Below, one piece after another: positions 24,923-33,039 of a DNA stretch of 64,000 nucleotides (the stretch's first letter is position 1; each line of letters opens with the position of its first letter). The position numbers and the translations under genes were made by a program. The notes under the pieces were generated by a model. The model did no database searches, was not told the DNA's origin, and saw only the letters and a list, made by a program, of their open reading frames with translations. This DNA comes from Ilumatobacteraceae bacterium (GTDB lineage: Bacteria > Actinomycetota > Acidimicrobiia > Acidimicrobiales > Ilumatobacteraceae). The stretch covers positions 434,001 through 498,000 of the forward strand of contig JAJTEL010000002.1 in assembly GCA_021299715.1 (NCBI GenBank). Reading direction: 5' to 3'.

Positions 24923-26359
24923 ATGCGCTTCCTACAGCAGCTTCCAGCACACGACCTGACCTACAACGACGTCTTCATGGTTCCCAGCATGTCGCACGTC
25001 GCTTCCCGTCTCGATGTCGATTTGCGAACCTCAGACAACATCGGAACCAACATTCCCATCGTGGTGTCAAACATGACAGCCGTTGCTGGTCGCCGAATGG
25101 CTGAAACCGTTGCACGGCGCGGAGGCCTTGTTGTACTTCCTCAAGATATTCCCCTCGACATCATCAAGATCGTTGTTGATTATGTGAAGTCCCGCCACGC
25201 CATTTTTGAGACTCCCATCACGCTTGCCCCTGAGGACACCCTCGGTGAAGCCATCAGCCTCATTCACAAGAGAGCCCACGGCGCCGTAGTGGTTGTCGAC
25301 GAGGCAAATAGACCATTAGGCATCTTTACCGAACATGACGGAGCCGGGTACGACCGCTTCACGCAGTTAAAGAACGTCATGAATTTAGACATGGTGTGTT
25401 TTACAGATTCACAGTCTGTTGTCGACATACACGACGCTCTTGTGGAACAACGCCTGAACTTCGCACCTGTGATTGACTCTGAAGGCGTTTTGGTGGGAGC
25501 CGTCACTCGCAAAGGTTCGCTTCGTTCCACCATCTATCAACCTGCACTAAATGCAGATGGTCAATTCCTCACCTCTGTGGCAGTGGGAATTAATGGCGAC
25601 CCTGCGGCTCGTGCCAAGGAGTTGGTCGCACTTGGCGTCGATGTATTGGTGATTGACACCGCTCACGGCCACCAAGCAAGCATGATTCGGGCTTTAGAAG
25701 CAGTTCGTAAAGCAGCGCCACACTCAACCGTCGTTGCCGGCAACGTGGTGACACGCGAAGGAACCCGAGACCTCGTTAACGCTGGTGCCGACATCATCAA
25801 AGTTGGTGTAGGACCAGGTGCTATGTGCACCACACGAATGATGACTGGTGTCGGACGGCCCCAGTTTTCCGCTGTATTAGAAAGTGCCGAAGTTGCTCGA
25901 TCAATGGGCAAGCATGTGTGGGCAGATGGTGGAGTGCGTTATCCACGGGATGTGGCGTTAGCTATTGCTGCAGGCGCTGCAAGCGTCATGTTTGGTTCTT
26001 GGTTAGCGGGAACATACGAATCAGCAGCAGATACATTGCGCGACACAGAGGGTCGTCTCTACAAAGAAAGTTTCGGAATGGCTTCCAATAGGGCTGTTCG
26101 AAACCGCACCCGCACAGAATCTGCATTTGAGCGAGCAAAAAAGGAACTTTTTGAAGAGGGAATCAGTACGTCTCGTATGTACCTCGACCCCCATCGACCT
26201 GGCGTTGAAGACATCATCGATCAAATTGTGGCTGGGCTTCGTTCCTCGTGCACATACGCCGGGGCGGCAACCTTGGAAGAGTTCCATGAACGAGCAGTCG
26301 TTGGTGTGCAAAGTTCGGCTGGCTACGACGAAGGTCGTCCACTCGGCACAAGTTGGTAG
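24923..26359 (+). CDS. guaB1: GuaB1 family IMP dehydrogenase-like protein (GMP reductase type)
   Basis: 478-residue TIM-barrel enzyme of the IMPDH/GMPR family. The start, with YNDVFMVPSMSHVASRLDVD, and a pair of CBS domains at about residues 95-210 mark the actinobacterial GuaB1 group; mycobacterial GuaB1 has been characterised as a CBS-containing GMP reductase rather than an IMP dehydrogenase. The catalytic cysteine is C302 in GPGAMCTTRMMTGVG, and the phosphate-binding WADGGVRYPRD segment follows. It would convert GMP to IMP in purine salvage. It leads a unit with cmk and plsC. Confidence 0.93.
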   Translation: MRFLQQLPAHDLTYNDVFMVPSMSHVASRLDVDLRTSDNIGTNIPIVVSNMTAVAGRRMAETVARRGGLVVLPQDIPLDIIKIVVDYVKSRHAIFETPITLAPEDTLGEAISLIHKRAHGAVVVVDEANRPLGIFTEHDGAGYDRFTQLKNVMNLDMVCFTDSQSVVDIHDALVEQRLNFAPVIDSEGVLVGAVTRKGSLRSTIYQPALNADGQFLTSVAVGINGDPAARAKELVALGVDVLVIDTAHGHQASMIRALEAVRKAAPHSTVVAGNVVTREGTRDLVNAGADIIKVGVGPGAMCTTRMMTGVGRPQFSAVLESAEVARSMGKHVWADGGVRYPRDVALAIAAGAASVMFGSWLAGTYESAADTLRDTEGRLYKESFGMASNRAVRNRTRTESAFERAKKELFEEGISTSRMYLDPHRPGVEDIIDQIVAGLRSSCTYAGAATLEEFHERAVVGVQSSAGYDEGRPLGTSW

Positions 26360-26361
26360 AT

Positions 26362-27003
26362 GTGCCCGTCATTGCAATAGACGGCCCGGCTGGCGCTGGA
26401 AAGTCAACGGTTGCACGTCTTGTTGCTGAAGCCACCAATCTTCCTTATCTCGACACCGGTGCGATGTATCGCTGTGTAGCCCTGCACGCCCTGCGAAACA
26501 GCGTTGACCCACGCAGTGAAGAAGAGATTGCTCGAGTTGCCACAGACATAAAGATCGTTCTTGACGGAGCATCGACGTTCTTGAACGGGGAAAACGTCAG
26601 CGATCACATTCGTACACCAGAAGTTGCTGCTGTCGTCAGTGTGATTGCAGCACTCTCGCCAGTGCGAGATGCAATGCGTTACCAACAACGAGAGTGGATA
26701 TCGCAACACGGTGGAGGTGTAGTAGAGGGACGAGACATTGGAACGGTGGTATTTCCCGATGCAGATGTCAAAGTGTTCCTCACAGCCTCTCCGGAAGAAC
26801 GTGCACGCCGACGTGTCGCACAGGTGGGAGGCGACATTCACGAAGTTGCCGCTGGAATTGCAGAACGAGACCGAATTGATTCAACACGACATGACTCACC
26901 ATTGCGTGCAGCTGACGGCTCGGTCATTGTCGATTCATCGGGAAAGACAATCGCTGACGTTGTGACGGAAATAGTGAACGCATACGAAGCAACACGAAGG
27001 TGA
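26362..27003 (+). CDS. cmk: Cytidylate kinase
   Basis: Phosphorylates CMP and dCMP for nucleotide salvage and RNA turnover. 213 residues, close to the usual length. The P-loop IDGPAGAGKST is at residues 6-16, followed by YLDTGAMYR, EGRDIGTVVFPDADVK and the lid RRVAQ region. The GTG at 26362, two bases after the guaB1 stop, is preferred; a TTG at 26353 would overlap guaB1. plsC follows after four bases, giving the unit guaB1-cmk-plsC. Confidence 0.95.
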   Translation: MPVIAIDGPAGAGKSTVARLVAEATNLPYLDTGAMYRCVALHALRNSVDPRSEEEIARVATDIKIVLDGASTFLNGENVSDHIRTPEVAAVVSVIAALSPVRDAMRYQQREWISQHGGGVVEGRDIGTVVFPDADVKVFLTASPEERARRRVAQVGGDIHEVAAGIAERDRIDSTRHDSPLRAADGSVIVDSSGKTIADVVTEIVNAYEATRR

Positions 27004-27007
27004 AGTG

Positions 27008-27694
27008 ATGGCCGAAGTAGACACGCGATTAATTGGACAATCCCGTACAAGCAAAATGTTGTACACACTGATTCGTGGCTTGGTTGTGGGATTGTGCGTC
27101 GGGTACACCCGCACCAAGGTTGTAGGCAAACACAACATTCCATCCACCGGTGCCTTTTTGCTTGCGCCCATTCATCGATCAAACATCGATACTCCCTTGG
27201 CAGCTGCCGTCACACGTCGCCGTTTGCGCTTCATGGGCAAGGACACAATTTGGAAAATCAAACCAATTGGCTGGATCATCTCGGCATTAGGTGCTTTCCC
27301 CGTCACACGCGGAACAGCGGACAGAGAAGCACTGAAGCGATGTGTCGCCGTATTGGAGGCGGGCGAGCCACTTGTTCTTTTCCCAGAGGGAACTCGTCAG
27401 TCTGGACCCATTGTGCAACCACTATTTGACGGCGCCGCTTACGTGGCGGTCAAGGCAGGAGTTCCCATCATTCCTGTTGGAATTGGTGGCTCAGAGGGCG
27501 TTATGCCGAAGGGTTCGAAGATGATTTATCCGCGCAAATGTGTCGTTGTGGTGGGCGAGCCGATTCTTGCTCCGCTCGATGCTTCAGGAAAAGTTCCACG
27601 TAGTGCGGTGAAGGACGTAACAGAAATGTTGTCTCAAGAACTGCAACGTCTTTTCAATGAGGCACAGTCGTTAGCTGGCACTCCAAATTCTTAG
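27008..27694 (+). CDS. 1-acyl-sn-glycerol-3-phosphate acyltransferase (PlsC family)
   Basis: Acyltransferase of phospholipid synthesis, 228 residues, probably bound to the inner face of the membrane by its hydrophobic first segment (about 18-36). The catalytic HX4D motif is HRSNID, the glycerol-phosphate binding motif is FPEGTRQSG, and VPIIPVGIGG follows. cmk-plsC linkage is common in bacteria. The ATG at 27008 is used rather than the GTG one codon earlier. The stop interlocks with the convergent M18 peptidase stop (TTAG). Confidence 0.93.
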   Translation: MAEVDTRLIGQSRTSKMLYTLIRGLVVGLCVGYTRTKVVGKHNIPSTGAFLLAPIHRSNIDTPLAAAVTRRRLRFMGKDTIWKIKPIGWIISALGAFPVTRGTADREALKRCVAVLEAGEPLVLFPEGTRQSGPIVQPLFDGAAYVAVKAGVPIIPVGIGGSEGVMPKGSKMIYPRKCVVVVGEPILAPLDASGKVPRSAVKDVTEMLSQELQRLFNEAQSLAGTPNS

Positions 27695-28923
27695 AACGCC
27701 AGAAAGGCTTGGACGAGATTCAAGAGATGCCCCGGATCTTCGGCGCCACACATTTCTCTAATTGAATGCATAGATAACTGCGGCACGCCAACGTCGATGG
27801 CATCAATTCCGAGTCGTGTGGCCGTGATTGGTCCAATGGTTGAGCCGCAGGGCATGTTGTTTCGAGAAACGAATGTTTGTAGCGGTACGTCTTTAGACTC
27901 GGCCACGTTTCGTATATGCGATGCGCCTCTCGCCGAAGTTGCGTATCGCTGATTACCGTTGAGTTTGAGCGCCACACCGTTGTTGGGCAGGGGAGCATGA
28001 CGAGGCTCATGACGTTCGCGATAATTCGGGTGAATGGCGTGAGCATTATCTGCAGACAAACACCACGATGCCAGTCTTCTGTCGTGAGATTGTCCGACAG
28101 ACGCGTCTTGTTGTGAATCAATAATTGCCAACAGACTGTCCAGCAAAGGTCCGCCGGCTCCGGTTGTACTCTCGGACCCCACTTCTTCATGGTCATTCAA
28201 TACCGCAATACATGCGTACGAAGACTGCGAATGAATAAGTCCGTGAATGGCAGCCCAGCACGACAACTGATTGTCTAAGCGAGCACTGGCGATGAGCGAA
28301 GAATCGACACCGAGACATGCTGCTTTTTGAATATCGAATAAATGGGCATCAAAAGCCGAGATGCTGGTTACTCCGACGACATCCTGCAACCACTCCGAGA
28401 ACACAGGCGTTTGAACGCCCCAGACAGGAACAGTGTGCTGATGGCGGTCGAGTTGCAAACCACGATCGTTAATTTCTCGATCTAAATGAATTGCCAACTG
28501 AGGAATTCGGGCAAGAGGTTCGTTAATCGAAAACAATGTTGTTGAACCATCTGACGAAACAACGCGTCCGGCGATTCCGAGATCTCTGTCGAGCCAGGAG
28601 TTCAATAAGACTCCGCCATAGATTTCAATGCCAAGTTGCGCCCACCCATGAGACACAACGTCCGGATTGGGTTGAATGCGAAGGTTCGGAGAATCGGTAT
28701 GGGCACCAACGATGCGGAATGGGGCATGTGTATCGCCTAGCGACCAGGCAACAAGTGCACCATCACGAATGAAGTACCCGCGTGACGCAAGGGAGTTACT
28801 GAGACCGTCGTGAAGCACGAACCCAGCATCGTGAAGTGCCGCTTGCGCAGTATTCACCACATGGAAGGGGGTGGGTGATGAATCGAGCCAATGAAACAGT
28901 GAATCGATGTGTGGGTTAACCAT
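27691..28923 (-). CDS. M18 family aminopeptidase
   Basis: Aspartyl-aminopeptidase-type metallopeptidase, 410 residues. GAHTDSPNLRIQP holds the first zinc His/Asp, NDHEEVGSESTTGAGG the catalytic and metal Glu pair, DNAHAIHPNY the next ligand, and GSTIGPITATRLGIDAIDVG-type and QLSMHSIREM segments the remaining active site. It trims N-terminal acidic or neutral residues from peptides in the cytoplasm, forming large complexes in known members. The ATG at 28923 overlaps the preceding phosphatase gene by eight bases; an earlier in-frame ATG at 28971 is less likely. Confidence 0.94.
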   Translation of the reverse strand: MVNPHIDSLFHWLDSSPTPFHVVNTAQAALHDAGFVLHDGLSNSLASRGYFIRDGALVAWSLGDTHAPFRIVGAHTDSPNLRIQPNPDVVSHGWAQLGIEIYGGVLLNSWLDRDLGIAGRVVSSDGSTTLFSINEPLARIPQLAIHLDREINDRGLQLDRHQHTVPVWGVQTPVFSEWLQDVVGVTSISAFDAHLFDIQKAACLGVDSSLIASARLDNQLSCWAAIHGLIHSQSSYACIAVLNDHEEVGSESTTGAGGPLLDSLLAIIDSQQDASVGQSHDRRLASWCLSADNAHAIHPNYRERHEPRHAPLPNNGVALKLNGNQRYATSARGASHIRNVAESKDVPLQTFVSRNNMPCGSTIGPITATRLGIDAIDVGVPQLSMHSIREMCGAEDPGHLLNLVQAFLAF

Positions 28924-29530
28924 GAAAGAGTCCAATGGGTAGCCCTGTTCCACGTAAGTGCGAAGTTTCATTCACCGAAAGAATGCTGCGGTGTCCCTGA
29001 GATGATGCAGCAATGCGATGAATAGACGTGTAGTTCGGATAGAAGAACTGACCACGATCTATTCCGATGACGTGGGAAACAAACTGATTGATGACTCCAC
29101 CATGACACGTGACAACCACTGTTTGGCCGCGATGTTGATCGATAATTCGATCAAGAGCAGCGATGACGCGAGCAGTGAATAGTGCAGGGTCCTCTTCCGA
29201 TGTCCAGGCACCACTCGCTAATTCTTTCCATCGCGGATCATTCGCCGCTTTTAATTCTTCAATGGGGATGTATTCGTTTGAGTGTTGATCCCATTCAGCA
29301 ACATCTGGTTCAACAATGGGAGTGAGTCCCTTTATCTTTGACAAAGGCAATGCGGTCTGATGCGCACGCTTCATGGGGCTTGTGTAAATGGCATCTATGT
29401 GCTCAAGTGCCAGATAGTCGGCAAGGTGTTGGGCTTGAGCATGACCTTCCACCGACAGTTCGGGGTCTGCTGGGCCGTCGACAACTTCTCGTCTGATGGG
29501 TAGTCCGTGTCGTACAAGTATTAGTTCCAC
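28916..29530 (-). CDS. Histidine phosphatase superfamily protein
   Basis: 204-residue phosphoglycerate-mutase-like protein starting directly with the catalytic strand, VELILVRHGLP; the second histidine is in VVVTCHGGVINQFVSHV. AIYTSPMKRAHQTA is the usual phosphate-pocket helix. Sequence around the second histidine is close to that of the protein at 21210-21905, suggesting the two are paralogues. GTG 29530 is chosen because reverse-strand TATCAT ends nine bases upstream and it avoids overlap with the divergent hydrolase gene. The M18 peptidase gene follows with an eight-base overlap. Confidence 0.88.
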   Translation of the reverse strand: MELILVRHGLPIRREVVDGPADPELSVEGHAQAQHLADYLALEHIDAIYTSPMKRAHQTALPLSKIKGLTPIVEPDVAEWDQHSNEYIPIEELKAANDPRWKELASGAWTSEEDPALFTARVIAALDRIIDQHRGQTVVVTCHGGVINQFVSHVIGIDRGQFFYPNYTSIHRIAASSQGHRSILSVNETSHLRGTGLPIGLFHG

Positions 29531-29539
29531 TGCTGTGAG

Positions 29540-29545
29540 ATGATA
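29540..29545 (-). promoter_or_regulatory. -10 element TATCAT of the phosphatase-peptidase unit
   Basis: Reverse-strand TATCAT ends nine bases before the GTG at 29530. Forward GATGAT (29539-29544), ending six bases before the GTG at 29551, may serve the divergent hydrolase gene. Confidence 0.45.
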
Positions 29546-29550
29546 AGGGC

Positions 29551-30345
29551 GTGAGCGACCTGCCGGCGTATTCATCCCACAGGTTGGGCTTCACCGTCGA
29601 TATCTCAGGCCCGCCAAGTGATGTGGTGGTTGTGTTCATCCATGGCTCGCTCGACCGTTCTGCCGGTATGTCACGACTGAGCCGCTTGGCTGCTGTCACC
29701 CACACCACACTTCGCTACGACCGACGTGGGTATGGCCGCCAAAGACAACATGGCGGTCCGTTTACGGTTGCGGGGAACGTTGACGATCTCGAAGAGATAC
29801 TGCAGGGGCGAACCGCAGTGCTAGTCGGGCATAGCTACGGGGGAAATATTGCGTTGGCTGCGGCCGAGCGATTGGGAGAACAGATTGTGGGGGTCTCTAC
29901 CTATGAGACACCATTGGCGTGGTCTGAGTGGTGGCCGCAAAACTCCGCTGGAGGTACGGCGCTCACCCTCTCTGACCCCTCTGAAGCGGCCGAGGCTTTC
30001 ATGATTCGAATGATTGGTGAAGGTCGCTGGAATCAACTGCCACAAAAGACTCGAGATGAACGACGCGAAGAAGGTCGGGCACTAACGGGGGAGCTGTCAC
30101 ATTTGCGAATAGCGGCCCCGTGGAACGGTGTCAACATCACGTGTCGCGTTTTGTGTGGACACGGAACAAAAGGTTCTCAACATCACATTGACGGCACACC
30201 TCGACTAGCAGCAATGGTGAAAGGCGACGTTGTCGTCATTGCCAATGCAGGACACGGAGCTCCAATAAGCCACCCGCGCGAATTTCACCAACTATTGGTG
30301 CAACCTCACTTGGTGGGTAACGGAACCTTGATGGTGACGTCCTGA
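29551..30345 (+). CDS. Alpha/beta hydrolase
   Basis: 264-residue alpha/beta-hydrolase. VVVVFIHGSLDRS is the oxyanion strand, LVGHSYGGNIA holds the nucleophilic serine, and GHGAPISHP near the end holds the catalytic histidine. The YDRRGYGRQ segment is typical of the family. No transmembrane segment or signal is seen. Substrate unknown. The start is GTG 29551, 20 bases from the divergent phosphatase start. The 3' end overlaps a convergent small membrane-protein gene by 40 bases. Confidence 0.88.
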   Translation: MSDLPAYSSHRLGFTVDISGPPSDVVVVFIHGSLDRSAGMSRLSRLAAVTHTTLRYDRRGYGRQRQHGGPFTVAGNVDDLEEILQGRTAVLVGHSYGGNIALAAAERLGEQIVGVSTYETPLAWSEWWPQNSAGGTALTLSDPSEAAEAFMIRMIGEGRWNQLPQKTRDERREEGRALTGELSHLRIAAPWNGVNITCRVLCGHGTKGSQHHIDGTPRLAAMVKGDVVVIANAGHGAPISHPREFHQLLVQPHLVGNGTLMVTS

Positions 30346-30605
30346 CCAAAAAATGTGCACGAGGTGTCTACCGAGGCGCTTGATGTTGCCTGTGCCTTCA
30401 CTTTGTCGACGCAATCGGTGATTTCTGCGCGTTGGGAGTAGCCGGCGAGCGCTATGGCAACGAACACTGCAGTTGATATCACTTTGCCCACAATTGATGA
30501 GACCACTTTCATCAAGACAATGGCAACCACCACCGACACAACCGACGTGCCCAAGGCAAGGTTTTTCAGGGTTTCTGGATCTGTTGCTGCAAAGATCATG
30601 CTCAT
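30306..30605 (-). CDS. Small membrane protein of unknown function
   Basis: 99 residues with two adjacent hydrophobic stretches (about 16-33 and 38-56) and a small polar C-terminal part holding two cysteines (about C64 and C82), probably outside the membrane. I do not recognise it. The call rests on the long open frame, credible topology, and reverse-strand TATGGT ending six bases before the ATG at 30605, the same promoter-start spacing seen at known genes. The last 40 bases overlap the convergent hydrolase gene. Confidence 0.65.
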   Translation of the reverse strand: MSMIFAATDPETLKNLALGTSVVSVVVAIVLMKVVSSIVGKVISTAVFVAIALAGYSQRAEITDCVDKVKAQATSSASVDTSCTFFGQDVTIKVPLPTK

Positions 30606-30611
30606 GAGGCA

Positions 30612-30617
30612 ACCATA
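30612..30617 (-). promoter_or_regulatory. -10 element TATGGT of the small membrane protein gene
   Basis: Reverse-strand TATGGT ends six bases before the ATG at 30605. Confidence 0.5.
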
Positions 30618-30633
30618 GATGCCCAGATGCCCG

Positions 30634-30639
30634 TACCCT
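30634..30639 (+). promoter_or_regulatory. -10 element TACCCT of mobA
   Basis: TACCCT ends seven bases before the ATG at 30647. Confidence 0.5.
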
Positions 30640-30646
30640 TGTCATT

Positions 30647-31225
30647 ATGTCGGGCGCCGATTTCACCGTTGCCATCCTCATTGGCGGAGATAGTTCCCGC
30701 ATGGGGTCCGATAAAGCCACCTTTGAAGTCGATGGCCTTCCCATGGCTACTCGAGTGGCTCAAGCCGCCAAGGCCGCAGGCGCCGCTGAAATTCTGCTGG
30801 TGGGCTCTACACAAGCCAAAGCAAAGAAGCTGTCAGGAACATGGAAGAAGGACTCATTTCCTGGCGAGGGACCTCTTGGCGGTGTCATAACCGCGTTGAA
30901 GTCGGCATCACACGACTCTGTCGTGGTGCTGTCATGTGACATGCCCTTTATTACCGATGCGGTCATAACAAGTTTGGTGCGGGGACTAAATGATGCGCAA
31001 GCGTCTGTAGGTCGAACCGATCGTCTGAATTGGTTATGCGCTGCGTGGTCGAAAGAAGAGTGTCTACAATCACTTCAGGGTGTGTGGAAGAGAAATGAAC
31101 GTGCTGTTCACCGTGCGGCAGTCTTGCTTGATGTTGCCGAAGTACCTGTACCAGCAGTCGCTGTACGCAACATCAACACCCCGGCAGATCTCCTCGCCCC
31201 CGACGATTCAACTACTCTGAAGTAA
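30647..31225 (+). CDS. mobA: Molybdenum cofactor guanylyltransferase
   Basis: MobA-type nucleotidyltransferase, 192 residues, attaching GMP (or CMP in MocA-like enzymes) to molybdopterin. The signature ILIGGDSSRMGSDKATFEVDG (residues 8-28) is a slightly altered form of the usual LAGGxSxRMGxDK, with an isoleucine-glycine start. LSCDMPFIT supplies the metal-binding Asp. A molybdenum hydroxylase of the xanthine dehydrogenase family lies at the left edge of the window and is a plausible client, though such enzymes often use the CMP form. The rhodanese ATG overlaps its last base. Confidence 0.88.
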   Translation: MSGADFTVAILIGGDSSRMGSDKATFEVDGLPMATRVAQAAKAAGAAEILLVGSTQAKAKKLSGTWKKDSFPGEGPLGGVITALKSASHDSVVVLSCDMPFITDAVITSLVRGLNDAQASVGRTDRLNWLCAAWSKEECLQSLQGVWKRNERAVHRAAVLLDVAEVPVPAVAVRNINTPADLLAPDDSTTLK

Positions 31226-31554
31226 TGACGTGGTCTGAAACCGATGTGGCATCGCTTGCCAGCATCTCGGAAAAAATAGTGATTGATGTGCGCGAAGAAG
31301 ATGAGTATGTCTCTGGCCATATTCCCGGAGCACTCAATATTCCCCTCAGTGTTTTTACAGAACTGTTTCACAACATTCCTCAGGCGCCAACAGTTTTCGT
31401 TGTATGTCAAGCAGGCGGGCGTAGTGCGCGCGCGTGTGAATTCGTCTCGCAACAGCCCGATTATGAGTCAACTCAGTTTGTCAATGTGACAGGGGGGACA
31501 GGTGCCTGGATTCTCGAGGGATACGACATCGTCGTCGGCAACCAACCACGTTGA
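31225..31554 (+). CDS. Rhodanese-like domain protein
   Basis: Single-domain rhodanese, 109 residues, that should carry a persulfide on its active cysteine. VIDVREEDEYVSGHIPGALNIP is the N-terminal signature, and the active loop is CQAGGRSAR. Partnered with mobA, it may supply sulfur for molybdopterin maturation or tRNA thiolation; that is inference. The ATG shares its A with the mobA stop codon (TAATG), so the genes are coupled. The next gene starts inside its 3' end. Confidence 0.9.
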   Translation: MTWSETDVASLASISEKIVIDVREEDEYVSGHIPGALNIPLSVFTELFHNIPQAPTVFVVCQAGGRSARACEFVSQQPDYESTQFVNVTGGTGAWILEGYDIVVGNQPR

Positions 31555-32725
31555 CATTGACTTCACGTGGGTTGATACCAATCGTGATGTAGACGCAGTT
31601 CTTGCTGAGATTTCCGGTGTTGAGTTTTATTTCCTCGACACAGAGTTCCATCGGGAAAAGACGTATTTTCCGCAGTTGGCACTCATTCAAATTGCAGCTC
31701 GTCAGTGCGTCTTTGTCATCGATCCACTCACCATTGACCTAGACAAGTTTCATCCGCTCTTTGCCAGTGACTCGGTATGCGTTCTACATGCAGCGCAACA
31801 AGATCTCGATGTGATGTCCCAAAGTATTGGTGCTGTCCCATCGCGGATTCTCGACACGCAACTCCTTGCAGGTTTCTTGGGCTATTCACAACCATCTTTG
31901 GCGTCTCTCGTGCAGTCGTTCTTAAAAATTGTTGTTCCCAAAGGTGACCGACTCACTGACTGGCTTCGCCGGCCGCTGACAAAAGATCAACTTTCATACG
32001 CAGCCTCCGACGTTGTGTATTTGGAAGAATTACTCAGTCTCTTACTGGCGAGACTGCATGAAAAAGGCCGAACCCAATGGGCGTTCGACGCATGTGAAGA
32101 ACTGCGAACAAAGAGAACGGGTCCCCAGCCTGCAGAAGACGCATGGCTACGCGTGAAAGATGTCCGAACTTTGAAGGGGCGTGCGCGTTGGGTGGCTCAA
32201 AGTGTTGCGTACTGGCGGGAAGAACGCGCGATGGACCTCGACATTCCACCACGTCATGTTCTTTCAGATATCGCTGTGTTGGGTATTGCCCAGCGAGCAC
32301 CTAGGTCACCGGACGATTTATTGCAATGTCGTGGCGTTGATAATCGTCACGTCAATGGCTCAACAGGAAAGGCGTTACTTGCCTCAATTGCCGTAGGTGT
32401 CGACAACGCAAAACAAGGCGACCTTGCATTTCCGTCTAGTGACACCGACGATCTCGACAAGTCTCTTCGCTCTGCAGCCACGTTGGTGTCTGCTTGGATT
32501 ACCGAACTAGCGCGCCAGAGCGAGCTAGACGCAGGGCTGCTGGGAACCCGCAAAGACATCAACGAATTGTTGTCAGGCCTCGCCACTGCTCGGTTGCGTC
32601 ATGGCTGGCGTGCAGAGATTGTGGGACGAGATATTGAAGATCTCGTTTCCGGCCGTAAAGCACTCACATTCACCCAGAATGGACCAGATATTGGTCTGAG
32701 ATTGGTCGATGTTGCCCCAGAGTGA
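31502..32725 (+). CDS. rnd: Ribonuclease D
   Basis: 3'-to-5' exoribonuclease of RNA processing, 407 residues. The DEDD exonuclease domain (about 20-190) has DTEFHREKTYFPQLALIQ, LHAAQQDLDVM and YAASDVVYLEELL with its catalytic acidic residues; HRDC-like helical domains follow from about residue 200. The only usable start codon upstream of the conserved part is GTG 31502, which puts the first 53 bases inside the rhodanese gene in another frame; the first about 18 residues are therefore uncertain. Confidence 0.92.
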   Translation: MPGFSRDTTSSSATNHVDIDFTWVDTNRDVDAVLAEISGVEFYFLDTEFHREKTYFPQLALIQIAARQCVFVIDPLTIDLDKFHPLFASDSVCVLHAAQQDLDVMSQSIGAVPSRILDTQLLAGFLGYSQPSLASLVQSFLKIVVPKGDRLTDWLRRPLTKDQLSYAASDVVYLEELLSLLLARLHEKGRTQWAFDACEELRTKRTGPQPAEDAWLRVKDVRTLKGRARWVAQSVAYWREERAMDLDIPPRHVLSDIAVLGIAQRAPRSPDDLLQCRGVDNRHVNGSTGKALLASIAVGVDNAKQGDLAFPSSDTDDLDKSLRSAATLVSAWITELARQSELDAGLLGTRKDINELLSGLATARLRHGWRAEIVGRDIEDLVSGRKALTFTQNGPDIGLRLVDVAPE

Positions 32726-32781
32726 GGCAATTCCCACTCATCCGTCTCATCGGGCTGTAGAGTATTCAGGATTGTCCATAC

Positions 32782-32793
32782 GGCACATGTGCC
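32782..32793. promoter_or_regulatory. Perfect 12-base palindrome before the small gene and typA
   Basis: GGCACATGTGCC is fully self-complementary and lies in the 90-base gap after rnd, 22 bases before the next start. A possible -10, TAGAGT (32758-32763), lies upstream, so the palindrome would be in the leader or act as an operator. Confidence 0.35.
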
Positions 32794-32804
32794 ACACACT
32801 GTTC

Positions 32805-32808
32805 GGAG
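32805..32808 (+). promoter_or_regulatory. Shine-Dalgarno site deciding a small-gene start
   Basis: GGAG seven bases before the GTG at 32816 favours that start over an in-frame ATG at 32789. Confidence 0.5.
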
Positions 32809-32815
32809 ACCGACC

Positions 32816-33007
32816 GTGAAAAAGGGTCGACATCGCCGGTTCGAAGAAGCGCGCAAATTAAAGCAAGCGGGTCCTTCTGCCGCAGATTTAGGTTTTGGAG
32901 ATTCTCCACGTTCCTCTTCAGCCGAGGATGACGAATACGCAGCAATCGCTGAACGTTACGGCGTCACATTCGACGACGATGACGAGTCGGAAGACGACGC
33001 CGACTAA
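32816..33007 (+). CDS. Small acidic-tailed hypothetical protein
   Basis: 63-residue protein with a basic start (KKGRHRRFEEARKLKQ), a Ser/Pro middle and a strongly acidic tail ending in a run of Asp and Glu. I do not recognise a family. The charge split and size suggest a nucleic-acid- or ribosome-associated partner. It lies 32 bases upstream of typA, a ribosome-associated GTPase, and is probably on the same transcript. GTG 32816 is chosen from the ribosome site. Confidence 0.68.
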   Translation: MKKGRHRRFEEARKLKQAGPSAADLGFGDSPRSSSAEDDEYAAIAERYGVTFDDDDESEDDAD

Positions 33008-33039
33008 CTACGTCCCTTGGACAGAAATTTGAACCCCTC

